Positions 8,780 through 18,305 of a stretch of DNA of 64,000 bases are shown here, one piece after another. Under the pieces are notes generated by a model that searched no databases, was not told where the DNA came from, and was given only the letters and a program-made list of their open reading frames with translations. Position 1 is the stretch's first letter; the number at the start of each line of letters is the position of its first letter. The position numbers and the translations under genes are program-made. The DNA comes from Terrilactibacillus tamarindi (lineage in GTDB: Bacteria > Bacillota > Bacilli > Bacillales > Sporolactobacillaceae), in assembly GCF_009718825.1 (NCBI RefSeq), contig NZ_WNHB01000007.1:1-64000 (forward strand), read 5' to 3'.

Positions 8780-9082
8780 ATGCGATTATTGGCTAGAGAA
8801 CAAGAGAAGCTTTTAATTGTCGTTGCAGCTGATTTAGCAAGACGTAGACAGGCTAGAGGTTTGAAATTGAATTATCCAGAAGCCATTGCCATCATTACAT
8901 ATGAAATCATTGAAGGAGCAAGAGACGGAAAAAGTGTCGTTGAGCTAATGGCGTACGGGACACAAATTTTGACAAAAGAGGATGTTATGGAAGGCGTCAG
9001 TGAAATGATCCACGATGTCCAAGTCGAAGCTACTTTTCCGGATGGCACGAAATTAGTCACTGTTCATAATCCTATAAAGTGA
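8780..9082 (+). CDS. ureA: urease gamma subunit
   Basis: Structural gamma subunit of cytosolic urease (urea + H2O to ammonia and CO2). The 100-aa sequence has the family features: [31 protein letters not shown], the [12 protein letters not shown] end. AAAGGAG lies 8 bases before the ATG. The stop TGA and the last Lys codon are supplied by the start of an R2 repeat (AAGTGAAAC). First gene of the urease operon. Confidence 0.97.
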   Translation: MRLLAREQEKLLIVVAADLARRRQARGLKLNYPEAIAIITYEIIEGARDGKSVVELMAYGTQILTKEDVMEGVSEMIHDVQVEATFPDGTKLVTVHNPIK

Positions 9083-9129
9083 AACTTCCATCAGTGGGGT
9101 CTTTACTTGCCGTTAAGGCGGGATAAAAT
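9077..9129 (+). repeat. R2 palindromic repeat, internally deleted copy
   Basis: Starts AAGTGAAACTTCCATCAGTG and jumps from GTGGGG directly to the R2 right end (GTCTTTACTTGCCG...GGCGGGATAAAAT). Compared with 18067-18224 it lacks the central 100 or so bases, as if lost between two GTGGGG repeats. It fills most of the ureA-ureB gap. Confidence 0.8.
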
Positions 9130-9150
9130 GAGATAAAGGAAGGGTAAAAG

Positions 9151-9462
9151 ATGATACCTGGAGAGTACATTCTATGTGATGAAGAGATCATTTGCAATAA
9201 AGACCGAGAAACAAAGGCAATAAAAGTGGTTAATCGGGGAGACCGCCCTGTTCAAGTCGGTTCACATTATCATTTTTATGAAGTCAATACGGCTTTAGAA
9301 TTTAATAGAGAAGAAACCCTCGGCTTCCGGTTAGATATTCCAGCTGGACTTGCGGTCCGTTTTGAACCAGGCGATGAAAAAGAAGTACCGCTGGTAGCTC
9401 TTAGTGGAGAAAGAAAAGTCTATGGATTGAACAATAAGACGAACGGTGAGGTGAAACCCTAA
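9151..9462 (+). CDS. ureB: urease beta subunit
   Basis: 103 aa, standard for a separate beta subunit: MIPGEYIL start, [17 protein letters not shown] core, [30 protein letters not shown] precedes the ATG. Its stop overlaps the ureC start (TAATG), so translation is coupled. Separated from ureA by a shortened R2 repeat. Confidence 0.97.
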   Translation: MIPGEYILCDEEIICNKDRETKAIKVVNRGDRPVQVGSHYHFYEVNTALEFNREETLGFRLDIPAGLAVRFEPGDEKEVPLVALSGERKVYGLNNKTNGEVKP

Positions 9463-11174
9463 TGTCTTTTAAAATGACGAGAAAACAATATGCAGATTTG
9501 TACGGTCCAACAACAGGCGATGCGATCCGCTTAGCCGATACAGACCTTTTTATTGAGATTGAAAAGGATTATACCCGCTATGGTGATGAAGTTGTTTTTG
9601 GTGGAGGTAAGGTTATTCGTGACGGCATGGGACAACATCCACTGGCTGTAAGGGCGGATAATGTTCCAGACGTTGTGATTACCAATGCCATTATTGTTGA
9701 CTACACAGGGATTTACAAAGCGGATGTTGCGATACGGGATGGTAAAATTAGTCAAATCGGAAAAGCTGGGAATCCTCTTGTGATGGAAGGCGTTGATATC
9801 GTCATTGGAGCTTCTACAGAGGTCATTGCTGGAGAGAAGAAAATATTAACGGCTGGCGGTCTTGATACGCACGTTCATTTTATTAATCCTCATCAAGTCG
9901 AAACAGCCATTATGTCTGGTATTACCACGATGATTGGCGGGGGAACAGGACCTGCTGAAGGAACCAAAGCCACAACGATTACGCCTGGTGAATGGAATAT
10001 TCATCGTATGCTAGAAGCAGCAGAAGGCCTGCCGATTAATTTAGGTTTTCTCGGAAAGGGACATGCCTCAAGCGATGAACCGCTTGCGGAACAAGTTAAA
10101 GCTGGCGCCATTGGACTTAAAGTTCATGAAGACTGGGGGGCTACTTATGCGGCTATTGATCATTCACTAAATGTCGCCGATGAGTATGATGTGCAGGTCG
10201 CCATACACACCGATACGCTTAATGAAGGCGGTTTTGTTGAACATACGGTCGAAGCCTTCAAAGATCGTGTGATCCATACGTACCATACAGAAGGTGCGGG
10301 GGGCGGTCACTCACCCGATATTATAAAAATATCAAGCTTTCCAAATGTCTTGCCTTCTTCAACTAATCCGACGTTGCCGTATACAGTAAATACAATTGAG
10401 GAGCATCTTGATATGTTGATGGTGTGTCACCATCTTAATCCTAGTGTTCCAGAAGATCTTGCATTTGCGGATTCTCGTATTCGTCCTGAGACCATAGCGG
10501 CTGAAGATGTTCTTCAAGATATGGGTGTCTTTAGTATGACAAGTTCAGACTCTCAGGCAATGGGCCGGATTGGTGAGATTATTCTTCGTACTTGGCAAAC
10601 GGCGGATAAAATGAAAAAACAACGGGGTAAACTCCCAGAAGATACAGGAGTAGGGGATAACTACCGAGTCAAACGTTACATATCAAAATATACCATTAAT
10701 CCTGCCATTGCTCATGGTATCTCTGACTATGTTGGTTCTGTAGAAGTGGGTAAAGTGGCAGACCTTGTTTTATGGGATCCGATGTTTTTCGGAGCAAAAC
10801 CAGATATGATTATCAAAGGCGGCATGGTTTCTTATAGTGTGATGGGAGATGCCAATGCATCGATTCCGACACCACAGCCTGTTTTATATCGATCTATGTT
10901 TGGTGCTTTCGGAAAAGCCTTGCCACAAACGTGCCTTACATTTGTATCCACCTATGCTTATGAACATCAAATAAAAGAAACACTAGGCTTACAAAAACAA
11001 GTCAAACCGGTGAAAGGCATCCGGAACTTAACGAAGAAAGATATGAAATTTAATGATAAGACGCCAAAGATTGAAGTGGATCCGCAAACCTATAAGGTGA
11101 CGGTGGATGGTGAGCATATTACATGTGATCCTGTGGATGTTCTTCCGATGGCGCAAAGGTATTTCTTGTTCTAA
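9462..11174 (+). CDS. ureC: urease alpha (catalytic) subunit
   Basis: Catalytic di-nickel subunit, 570 aa. All expected residues are present in a +3 register against the Klebsiella enzyme: His137/139 (THVHF), carbamylated Lys220 (GLKVHEDWG), His222, His249 (AIHTDT), His275, flap Cys322-His323 (MVCHHLNP) and Asp363 (SSDSQAMG). It should be active if the accessory proteins load nickel. Its stop is followed after six bases by the first of three R1 repeats, which separate it from the accessory genes. Confidence 0.98.
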   Translation: MSFKMTRKQYADLYGPTTGDAIRLADTDLFIEIEKDYTRYGDEVVFGGGKVIRDGMGQHPLAVRADNVPDVVITNAIIVDYTGIYKADVAIRDGKISQIGKAGNPLVMEGVDIVIGASTEVIAGEKKILTAGGLDTHVHFINPHQVETAIMSGITTMIGGGTGPAEGTKATTITPGEWNIHRMLEAAEGLPINLGFLGKGHASSDEPLAEQVKAGAIGLKVHEDWGATYAAIDHSLNVADEYDVQVAIHTDTLNEGGFVEHTVEAFKDRVIHTYHTEGAGGGHSPDIIKISSFPNVLPSSTNPTLPYTVNTIEEHLDMLMVCHHLNPSVPEDLAFADSRIRPETIAAEDVLQDMGVFSMTSSDSQAMGRIGEIILRTWQTADKMKKQRGKLPEDTGVGDNYRVKRYISKYTINPAIAHGISDYVGSVEVGKVADLVLWDPMFFGAKPDMIIKGGMVSYSVMGDANASIPTPQPVLYRSMFGAFGKALPQTCLTFVSTYAYEHQIKETLGLQKQVKPVKGIRNLTKKDMKFNDKTPKIEVDPQTYKVTVDGEHITCDPVDVLPMAQRYFLF

Positions 11175-11180
11175 GAGGAT

Positions 11181-11322
11181 GTTCAAAAAGTCAACAAATG
11201 ATAAGCTGCGAATCTCGGCGTTGGCTTGTTTTTACGGTCCTCATGTAGAAAGTACCTACATTCCGGTCCTCAAAACTACGCCGCCTTGATCTTCTTGCTT
11301 CTAATTTGTCACCTTTTTGAAC
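11181..11322 (+). repeat. R1 repeat, copy 1 of a tandem triplet
   Basis: 142 bp bounded by GTTCAAAAAGTCAACAAAT and ATTTGTCACCTTTTTGAAC, an imperfect terminal inverted repeat. Inside are ATGTAG / CTACAT arms flanked by two CGGTCCTCA direct repeats. No transposase is encoded, so it is MITE-like in structure. Confidence 0.85.
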
Positions 11323-11339
11323 ACGTATTTAAAGAGGAA

Positions 11340-11481
11340 GTTCAAAAAGTCAACAAATGATAAGCTACGAATCTCGGCGTTGGCTTGTTTTTACGGTCCT
11401 CATGTAGAAAGTACCTACATTCCGGTCCTCAAAACGGCGCCGCCTTGACCTTCTTGCTTCTAATTTGTCACCTTTTTGAAC
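11340..11481 (+). repeat. R1 repeat, copy 2 of a tandem triplet
   Basis: 142 bp, nearly identical to copy 1, starting exactly 159 bp after it, with a 17-bp spacer rich in A and T. Confidence 0.85.
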
Positions 11482-11498
11482 ACGTATTTAAAGATGAT

Positions 11499-11672
11499 GT
11501 TCAAAAAGTCACCAAATGATAGCTACGAATCTCGGCGTTGGCCAAGAGGATCTTCAACTAAAATTGCTCACGTCCTGTGGCTGGCGTTGAAGCCACCACA
11601 TCCTGTGGAAGGCCGGTCCTCAAAACTACGCCGCCTTGATCTTCTTGCTTCTAAATTGTCACCTTTTTGAAC
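11499..11672 (+). repeat. R1 repeat, copy 3 (variant core)
   Basis: Starts again 159 bp after copy 2 but is 174 bp long because the core is replaced by a variant with CAAGAGGATCTTCAACTAAA and CACGTCCTGTGGCTGGCG, the same variant as in the copy at 23147. Ends ATTGTCACCTTTTTGAAC. Confidence 0.82.
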
Positions 11673-11779
11673 TTGCATTCTAAGAAACAATCTATGTCTG
11701 CTAAATAAGTAAAAATATAACAATAGCATATTTGTTGAATCATATTAATTTTCGGCAAACAGGGAGGAAAAACGACAGC

Positions 11780-12235
11780 ATGATTATTGAAAAAGTGGTT
11801 GGGAATATTGAAGACTGGTCAATAGATGAAAAAAAGGGAAAGCATATTGAAAAGGTGTATCTCGAAAGTAGTGATCTGTTGAAACGCGTGCAACGGGTCA
11901 AGTCGGATCACGGAAGAGAAATCGGCATTCGTTTGCCGCAGTATTCGGAACTTCATGTTGGCGATATTCTGTTTCAAGATGATCACAACATGATTATTGT
12001 CGATGTTTTACCTGATGAAATCATTGCCATTTTACCTCGGGATATGGAAGAGATGGGAACGATTGCTCATCAGCTAGGAAACCGGCATCTACCTGCCCAA
12101 TTTGAAGGGGCCGAGATGTACGTTCAATATGATTATCTTGTGGAAGAACTACTTGAGAAATTAGGTATTCCGTTTGAAAAAAGACAAAAAAAATTAAAAC
12201 AAGCCTTCAAACATATCGGACATACCCATGGATAA
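11780..12235 (+). CDS. ureE: urease accessory protein UreE
   Basis: Nickel metallochaperone that hands Ni to the UreG complex. 151 aa from the ATG at 11780, chosen because GGGAGG precedes it; the open frame begins 16 codons earlier without a site. UreE features: [20 protein letters not shown], and the central metal-site region ([14 protein letters not shown]). The C-terminus has a short HIGHTHG tail rather than a long poly-His run. It overlaps ureF by eight bases. Confidence 0.94.
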   Translation: MIIEKVVGNIEDWSIDEKKGKHIEKVYLESSDLLKRVQRVKSDHGREIGIRLPQYSELHVGDILFQDDHNMIIVDVLPDEIIAILPRDMEEMGTIAHQLGNRHLPAQFEGAEMYVQYDYLVEELLEKLGIPFEKRQKKLKQAFKHIGHTHG

Positions 12236-12917
12236 TTTACAATTACTTTCTCTTTTTCAACTTTGTGATTCAAATTTACCAGTGGGTCAATTTAGTCATT
12301 CTTACGGACTTGAAACGTATATTCAAGATGGGAAGGTCCATGACAAACAAACCATGAAAGAATGGCTTATGGTTTATGCTGAGGAACAGATGTGCTTTTC
12401 GGATGGGCTCGGCTGTTATCTGGGGTTTCAAGCTTTAAACGAAGGAAACTTGACGGACTTTTGGGAAATTGCCGTTAGATTAGATGCACAATCTTTATCA
12501 AGGGAATCAAGGGAAGCAAACCGAAAAGTCGGCATGCGATTACTTAAGCTTGGTCAGGATCTCTATCCCAACTCCACGCTTGAAGTGTACAAACAAAAAA
12601 TTAAAACAGATCACATCAAGGCACATCCAGCGCTTGTCTTTGCGATGATCGCTTATGAGCTTCATCTATCGGAGACAGAGACGGTTGTTGCCTATTTATA
12701 TAGCACCATATCTGGTCTTATTCAGAATGCGGTTAGAGGCATTCCAATCGGCCAAACAGCTGGCCAAACACTCTTACATGACATGAAAAGTCGGATTGAA
12801 AAACTAACAGACCGAATCAAGACACTGTCCATCGATGATCTTGGGGCAACACCTCCAGGTCTAGAAGTCGCCCAAATGCGGCATGAACATTTGGCTGTCC
12901 GAATTTTTATGAGTTAA
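12228..12917 (+). CDS. ureF: urease accessory protein UreF
   Basis: GTPase-gating scaffold of the UreDFG activation complex. 229 aa, with family motifs [21 protein letters not shown], the SRESREAN segment and [13 protein letters not shown]. Starts inside the end of ureE and precedes ureG, giving the normal order ureEFGD. Confidence 0.95.
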   Translation: MDNLQLLSLFQLCDSNLPVGQFSHSYGLETYIQDGKVHDKQTMKEWLMVYAEEQMCFSDGLGCYLGFQALNEGNLTDFWEIAVRLDAQSLSRESREANRKVGMRLLKLGQDLYPNSTLEVYKQKIKTDHIKAHPALVFAMIAYELHLSETETVVAYLYSTISGLIQNAVRGIPIGQTAGQTLLHDMKSRIEKLTDRIKTLSIDDLGATPPGLEVAQMRHEHLAVRIFMS

Positions 12918-12958
12918 CATTTTGGATATTAAAATAGACAGAAGGAAAGGTGAAGAGG

Positions 12959-13579
12959 ATGGAACCAATTAAAATTGGCGTTGGCGGTCCAGTAGGAGCT
13001 GGGAAAACCATGCTTGTTGAGAAATTAACTCGTCATTTGCAGGATAAATTAAGTATGGCTGTTGTAACGAATGATATCTATACGAAAGAAGATGCGGAAT
13101 TCTTAATGAAAAATGGTGTATTGCCTTCCAGTCGTATCATTGGTGTTGAAACAGGTGGGTGTCCGCATACGGCTATACGAGAAGATATCTCCATGAATGT
13201 CGAAGCGATTGATGAATTGAAAGAACGTCATCCGGATATTGAATTGATCTTTGTTGAAAGTGGCGGAGATAACTTAGCCGCAACGTTTAGTCCAGAACTG
13301 GTTGACTTCTCGATTTATATTATCGACGTTGCCCAAGGGGAGAAAATTCCTCGAAAAGGTGGTCAAGGGATGATTAAGTCAGATTTATTTGTCATCAATA
13401 AAACGGATCTCGCTCCCTTTGTTCATGCCAATTTAGATGTCATGAAACGAGATACCGAAACGTTTCGAGGCCAAAAACCATTTGTTTTTACAAATTTACA
13501 AGATGAATCTGGTCTGGATGAAGTGATTCAGTGGATTGAACAAAATGCTTTATTACAAGGAATGAGCGAAGACATCTAA
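12959..13579 (+). CDS. ureG: urease accessory GTPase UreG
   Basis: SIMIBI-class GTPase that drives nickel insertion. P-loop GGPVGAGKT, the metal-binding Cys-Pro-His motif ([13 protein letters not shown]), [17 protein letters not shown] and NKTDLAP are present. The frame also opens with a GTG three codons upstream, but AAGGTG sits six bases from the ATG at 12959, and the protein then begins [10 protein letters not shown] as in other bacilli. 206 aa. Confidence 0.96.
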   Translation: MEPIKIGVGGPVGAGKTMLVEKLTRHLQDKLSMAVVTNDIYTKEDAEFLMKNGVLPSSRIIGVETGGCPHTAIREDISMNVEAIDELKERHPDIELIFVESGGDNLAATFSPELVDFSIYIIDVAQGEKIPRKGGQGMIKSDLFVINKTDLAPFVHANLDVMKRDTETFRGQKPFVFTNLQDESGLDEVIQWIEQNALLQGMSEDI

Positions 13580-13600
13580 GATGAGGAAGGACGACCATTC

Positions 13601-14419
13601 ATGAACCGATGGACAGGCGAACTCCAATTAAACATGAAAAATAAGACGAATAAAACAATAGCTGAATCGGTTTTTTTTCAAGGCGCTTTTAAAGTCATGC
13701 GTCCACTCTATCTGGATGATAGTGGACAAGCGTGTTATTACATATTAAATCCTGGCGGGGGCTATGTCGACGGGGATCGTTATTTGATCTCCGTTCATCT
13801 ACAAGAAGATGCTGAACTACTATTAACAACGCAATCAGCTACAAAAGTGTATAAGACCGTGCAAAGTCCTATCTACCAAGAAAATCGATTTCATCTTGAG
13901 AGCGGGAGTGTATTCGAATATTGGCCAGATCCATTGATCGCTTATCAAGATGCAAGATACGAACAAAAAACCACCATTGATATGTCATCAAGCGCATCGT
14001 TGTTTTATGCAGAAACCATGACTCCAGGATGGTCTGAAGAGGCCAAACTATTTCCTTACACACTTGTCCATTTGAAATCAGACATCTATGTGGATGGCAA
14101 ACTGGTTGTCTTGGATCATTTGCGTTTTATGCCACAAACCCAAAAAATCAAAGGTATGGGTTTTCTTGAAGGATACACCCATTTTGGTTCACTTATGATC
14201 ATTGACCCATCGATTGATTTATATTTAGAGGAGTTATCTCAGCATCTATTAAGAGATTACGATGAGTGTCAAATTGGTTTTTCTAGATTAGACGTTTCAG
14301 GTATTCTAATACGAATTTTAGCCACGAATACAAAGCAGTTGGAAGATGTATTTAAAGGGTGTTCGACGTTTTTTAAGAGACGATTTGGACGAGTCGTTCC
14401 AGAGCTACGAAAATATTAA
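13601..14419 (+). CDS. ureD: urease accessory protein UreD (UreH)
   Basis: Scaffold that contacts the urease apoprotein and channels nickel. 272 aa, with the family patterns YYILNPGGGYVDGDRY, LTTQSATKVYKT, and EYWPDPLIAYQDARYEQ. GAGGAAGG precedes the ATG. Last accessory gene; a nickel permease gene follows about 120 bp later. Confidence 0.94.
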   Translation: MNRWTGELQLNMKNKTNKTIAESVFFQGAFKVMRPLYLDDSGQACYYILNPGGGYVDGDRYLISVHLQEDAELLLTTQSATKVYKTVQSPIYQENRFHLESGSVFEYWPDPLIAYQDARYEQKTTIDMSSSASLFYAETMTPGWSEEAKLFPYTLVHLKSDIYVDGKLVVLDHLRFMPQTQKIKGMGFLEGYTHFGSLMIIDPSIDLYLEELSQHLLRDYDECQIGFSRLDVSGILIRILATNTKQLEDVFKGCSTFFKRRFGRVVPELRKY

Positions 14420-14542
14420 CCTAACAGCATAAACCACTAATCAAATTTAAACACGAGCAAAATAAGATGGCGATCAATTCAAATTGGTTATGCAGTTCAG
14501 ACTCATGAGTAGTTATAAAAAGTGATGTTTGGAGGAGATGGA

Positions 14543-15565
14543 GTGAAGAAAGAACAACATAGATTTCAATGGTTAGGTTTTGGTGTGGCATCAATTATCG
14601 TACATATTGTTGGTATCACCCTTTTAATCATGTCCGCATCAGAATACCCAGCCATTTTAGGTTTAGGTATCGTTGCTTACACATTAGGACTGAGACATGC
14701 TTTTGATGCAGATCATATCGCAACGATTGATAATACGGTGAGAAAGTTGGTTCAACAAAAACAGGATGCGTCAGGTGTTGGTTTTTTCTTTTCACTCGGC
14801 CATTCATCGGTTGTTTTTCTTATGACATTAGCGCTTGGTTTATCTGTTCGATGGGCACAAAAACATATGCCGATGTTTGAGCATATTGGTGGTACGATTG
14901 GCATAGCGGTCTCCGGAATCTTTCTTGTTATCATCGGTATGATAAATCTCATGATATTGGTAGATTTAAGAAAACTCTTTATACGTATGAAACATGATCC
15001 ATATGATCACTTAGCACTTGAAAAATTATTAGACCAACGAGGGTTCATGTCCCGTCTATTTAGACCTTTGTTTTCCTTTGTCTCTCGTAGTTGGCATGTT
15101 TATCCATTAGGGTTTCTATTTGGACTCGGATTTGATACAGCGAGTGAAGTTGCCTTGCTCGCATTATCCGCAGGAGCTGCCAAGAGTGCAATGCCTTTTA
15201 TTGGTATTCTTTCGCTACCTCTCTTATTTGCCGCAGGGATGAATATCATGGATACGGCTGATGGTATTTTTATGACACATGCCTATAAATGGGCGTTCCA
15301 TACCCCTGTTCGAAAAGTGTATTACAATATCACCGTCACAGCCGTTTCTGTTGCAGCTGCTTTCTTAATTGGTTTTGTGGAATTAGCTCAAGTATCTAAA
15401 GAGACCTTTCATTTAGAGGGAGCGTTTTGGAATTGGCTTGGCGGATTAGATTTAGGTTATCTTGGTTATGGGTTGGTGATTATTCTTCTTGGATCTTGGC
15501 TCGTATCCGTCGCCATTTGGAAGTTATTCAGAATAGAAGAGAAATGGATGAACCATCGTGCTTGA
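14543..15565 (+). CDS. NiCoT-family nickel/cobalt permease
   Basis: Membrane permease for Ni2+ (or Co2+). The NiCoT signature LRHAFDADHIATIDN is intact, followed by FSLGHSSVVF and GLGFDTASEVALLAL, with about eight transmembrane segments. Location next to urease argues for nickel supply. The frame opens with GTG-ATG at 14522, but GGAGGA lies six bases before the GTG at 14543, which I take as start (340 aa). Comparable genes are called ureH in some Bacillus urease operons. Confidence 0.92.
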   Translation: MKKEQHRFQWLGFGVASIIVHIVGITLLIMSASEYPAILGLGIVAYTLGLRHAFDADHIATIDNTVRKLVQQKQDASGVGFFFSLGHSSVVFLMTLALGLSVRWAQKHMPMFEHIGGTIGIAVSGIFLVIIGMINLMILVDLRKLFIRMKHDPYDHLALEKLLDQRGFMSRLFRPLFSFVSRSWHVYPLGFLFGLGFDTASEVALLALSAGAAKSAMPFIGILSLPLLFAAGMNIMDTADGIFMTHAYKWAFHTPVRKVYYNITVTAVSVAAAFLIGFVELAQVSKETFHLEGAFWNWLGGLDLGYLGYGLVIILLGSWLVSVAIWKLFRIEEKWMNHRA

Positions 15566-15626
15566 TCGTTCTTTTTTTACACTTTAAGAAAGCATAAACA
15601 GGCCCCACAGTCGGCAAGTTCTCTTT

Positions 15627-15667
15627 AAAACCCTACCTAAAATTTAATTCGAGGCGGGGTTTTCTTC
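15627..15667 (+). terminator. terminator after nickel permease gene
   Basis: AAAACCC-TA-CCT pairs with AGGC-GGGGTTT, followed by TTCTTC. The sequence GGGGTTTTCTTCATGGG resembles R2 repeats, so this may be an R2 relic now acting as a terminator. Confidence 0.6.
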
Positions 15668-15784
15668 ATGGGTAATCAGCGTAGGACTATCTCAGTAGAT
15701 TTCTAGATTTAAATAAAAAAGCAGTACTATTATCTATCTAATATGGGAATAATGCTCTTACTAAGAAGAGTAGGAGCTGTTCAT

Positions 15785-15904
15785 ATGTTCGATGAAAATA
15801 AACCATCCTTTTTCAAAGGTTTCCTATTTGCCTGTTTGTTTAGCCTTCCATTGTGGATCTTGATCTTTATTTGTGTTTATTTCTTTATACAATTCGTTAA
15901 ATGA
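15785..15904 (+). CDS. 39-aa single-span membrane peptide
   Basis: MFDENKPSFFKGFLFACLFS is followed by a hydrophobic stretch to FFIQFVK. One long transmembrane segment occupies residues 12-37. GTAGGAG lies about eight bases upstream of the ATG, which supports translation. Not recognised; could be a regulator of a membrane complex or a toxin-like peptide. Confidence 0.5.
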   Translation: MFDENKPSFFKGFLFACLFSLPLWILIFICVYFFIQFVK

Positions 15905-16064
15905 TCTGAATCGGATTGACCATTGTATCCATGGCAACCCCCAAAGAGTCCATCATCATCAATCAATGAAAAATTAGTAATCTATCAAAAACCTTCGTCA
16001 ATGCAAATGTTTAGATCAAAATTTGGTATGATAGAGGTGTTCATTATGAAAGGATGGATATCTT

Positions 16065-17018
16065 TTGGTTTTTATATTAATCATCATGCTGGTAAGTCTT
16101 GTCGTTATTTGTTTCTATTTGCTCAGCAAACAAAAGAAAATTAAAAATGAGGCTTATCATTTAATAGAGCAAAGTAAGAAAGAAGTCGCTTTATCTCTTG
16201 AAGAAGAGAGAAGCCGGCTAGAACAAGAATCAGAAAAGACCATGCAAGAATTACTTGAGGATCATAGTATGACCGTTGTTGGCATTCAAGAAAACTATGA
16301 AAAAAAATTAAGTAAACAAAAGGATTACATTAACTTTCTACAACGAAGTTTAAAATGTCCAAAGGATGCCGCTACGTTTCGAATCTTAAAAGATATTAAG
16401 AAATTGTGCATAAATGAACAACTTATTCAAGAAGAAGATATGTTGATCATCGGTAATGTCTTTTTGCCTTATTATACGATGGACGGTGAAAATAAAATAA
16501 AGCAATTAAGTCATGTTTTATTATTGCCTACCGGTATTTATATAATTGAATCAAAATACTGGGAAGGAAGAGTCTATCATGGTTTAACAAGGGAGCAATC
16601 CCATCCTCTTGACTTTTTGTTTGATATCTTCCATGAAGAGGCGTTAAAGGGTGGTGAGCATACGTTCATCCTATCTAGAAAAAAAGGCAGTGACGTTTCA
16701 GGTGGCTTTAAAAATACATTGAATATTGAACTTCAAATGAATATCGGAAGGGAACTTTGTGATTTAGCAAATGAATTAAAACGATCCCTTTTCAATTTGG
16801 ATTCTAGTCGAGTTGTATCTGTTTTATATTTTGACTCACCAAAGGATGACAATCGCATTCATAATTATTCAGAAAGAGATTGGCCACAAGTATGTATCGG
16901 ACCAAAAGACTTAAATCTCTTTATTAGGAAAGAATTACAATCACAAGAATGGTTGTTATCAGCAGAGGATTTATTCGAAATTAAGCAACAGCTTGAAGGT
17001 TTAAATTACGTTTCTTAA
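16065..17018 (+). CDS. membrane-anchored NERD-domain protein
   Basis: One N-terminal transmembrane helix (residues 2-20), a charged coiled coil (about 25-95), then a NERD (nuclease-related) domain around residues 145-240 with LLLPTGIYIIESKYWEGRV, which carries the Glu and Lys of a PD-(D/E)XK-like core. Function is unknown; DNA processing or nuclease activity at the membrane is possible. The start is TTG at 16065, after AAAGGATGG at a suitable gap. 317 aa. Followed by a perfect terminator. Confidence 0.75.
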   Translation: MVFILIIMLVSLVVICFYLLSKQKKIKNEAYHLIEQSKKEVALSLEEERSRLEQESEKTMQELLEDHSMTVVGIQENYEKKLSKQKDYINFLQRSLKCPKDAATFRILKDIKKLCINEQLIQEEDMLIIGNVFLPYYTMDGENKIKQLSHVLLLPTGIYIIESKYWEGRVYHGLTREQSHPLDFLFDIFHEEALKGGEHTFILSRKKGSDVSGGFKNTLNIELQMNIGRELCDLANELKRSLFNLDSSRVVSVLYFDSPKDDNRIHNYSERDWPQVCIGPKDLNLFIRKELQSQEWLLSAEDLFEIKQQLEGLNYVS

Positions 17019-17030
17019 TGAACGCTTTAA

Positions 17031-17066
17031 ACGTCTAGTCAAATTACAGAACTAGACGTCTTTTCT
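17031..17066 (+). terminator. terminator after NERD gene
   Basis: Perfect 9-bp stem ACGTCTAGT / ACTAGACGT, followed by CTTTTCTTTT. Confidence 0.85.
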
Positions 17067-17244
17067 TTTGCCTTTATATCCGTAGGTTGGATAGGCTTTC
17101 TTCATATTGTAAAAATTTCATGGGAGAAAATAACAGAGATGTATTCAACATGAGATTGAACTTGTTATAATAGATTTATAATATCAGGTCCGGAATAACA
17201 TTAGACAGCATCTTCCTGACTCAACAAATCGATTGGAGGTTAAT

Positions 17245-18039
17245 ATGATGCTTGTTTATGATTATCATCATCATACCAATAATTCTTTTGACTCAAAGGC
17301 CATTATGAAAGAAGTTTGTGAACAAGCCATAGAAAGAGGAATACATGAGGTTTGTTTTACGGAACATTTCTCAGTGAACCCAAAAGCTTCAACATATGGT
17401 CATATGAATTTTGAACGTTATTTTAGTGAAATAGCCGCTTGTCAAAAACAATATGGCGACGAGCTTTCTATAAAAAAAGGAATTGAGCTTTGTGAGCCCC
17501 ACTTACTTAGAGATCAATATAAAAAAGAATTAGCTGGCAAACATTTCGATTTTATCTTAGGCTCGGTCCACAATATTGATAACTATAAACTTCGTGAAGT
17601 GATTAAAAGGGAACCAGAAACGGCTTATTCCCATTATTTTAGCGAAGTTTTTGAATTAGTCAGTTATGCAGATATTGATGTTATTGCTCATCTTGACTTA
17701 ATGAAACGCTATGCTCATCCTATTTTAGGTTATTACCGCTATGAAGATCATGCGAGTATAATTGAAAAAATATTAACGAAAGCGGTTGAAAGACATATCG
17801 GTATAGAAATTAATACCTCTGGACTTCGTGGAGGTGTCGGAGAAACGCTTCCGTCTTTAGATATCGTGCGGCGTTATAGGGAACTCGGCGGTGAAATCCT
17901 TACAATAGGTTCAGATTCGCATAAGGTGCAAGATGTTGGAGCAGGTTTTGAAGAAGCGATCCAAATAGCCAAAGATTGTGGGTTTGATCATATTACGGTC
18001 TTTTCAAACCGAGTTCCTGAATGGATTAAAATTGACTAA
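17245..18039 (+). CDS. HisJ-type PHP-domain phosphatase
   Basis: PHP-fold metal-dependent phosphoesterase; the closest known role is histidinol-phosphate phosphatase in histidine synthesis. Metal motifs are YDYHHHTNNSFDSK near the N-terminus, FTEHFS, GIELCEP, GSVHNID, IAHLDLMKRY and GSDSHKV. From the ATG at 17245 (GGAGG six bases away) it is 264 aa. No other his genes are nearby, so a different substrate is possible. Confidence 0.85.
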   Translation: MMLVYDYHHHTNNSFDSKAIMKEVCEQAIERGIHEVCFTEHFSVNPKASTYGHMNFERYFSEIAACQKQYGDELSIKKGIELCEPHLLRDQYKKELAGKHFDFILGSVHNIDNYKLREVIKREPETAYSHYFSEVFELVSYADIDVIAHLDLMKRYAHPILGYYRYEDHASIIEKILTKAVERHIGIEINTSGLRGGVGETLPSLDIVRRYRELGGEILTIGSDSHKVQDVGAGFEEAIQIAKDCGFDHITVFSNRVPEWIKID

Positions 18040-18066
18040 TTTGTTAAAATAACAAATTTTTTAATA

Positions 18067-18224
18067 AAGTGAAACTTCCATTAGTGGGGGTTTTCTTCAA
18101 TCCCCCACTAATGGTTAGCTGAGCCAATCGGACCTTTACGGGCAGTTGATCCCCCACCTATCTTCTTTGACTACTCAGAATCTTGAGGTGGGGGTCTTTA
18201 CTTGCCGTTAAGGCGGGATAAAAT
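18067..18224 (+). repeat. R2 palindromic repeat, full copy
   Basis: Reference copy. Hairpin 1: CCATTAGTGGGGG / CCCCCACTAATGG (13 bp, perfect). Then TTTACGGGCAGTTGAT. Hairpin 2: CCCCCACCT / AGGTGGGGG around a 24-base loop. ACGGGCAGT and ACTTGCCGT can pair around hairpin 2. Right end GCCGTTAAGGCGGGATAAAAT. It lies 28 bp after a stop codon. Confidence 0.85.
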
Positions 18225-18305
18225 AGTAAGAGATGAAAGAAAATTGTATATAATGGATAATTTAAGCTGTATAATAAAAAATAAAAAGGGAGGAGATATT
18301 TAAGG

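Noticed and set aside
11107-11670. Open frames of 60 and 64 aa after ureC
   Set aside because: They lie within R1 repeats or in another frame of ureC and have no ribosome site.
11181-11672. CRISPR array
   Set aside because: Units are long (142-174 bp), spacers are only 17 bp and alike, and no cas genes are present.
15923-16144. 73-aa frame MYPWQPPKSP...
   Set aside because: No ribosome site, low-complexity composition and overlap with the better supported NERD gene.
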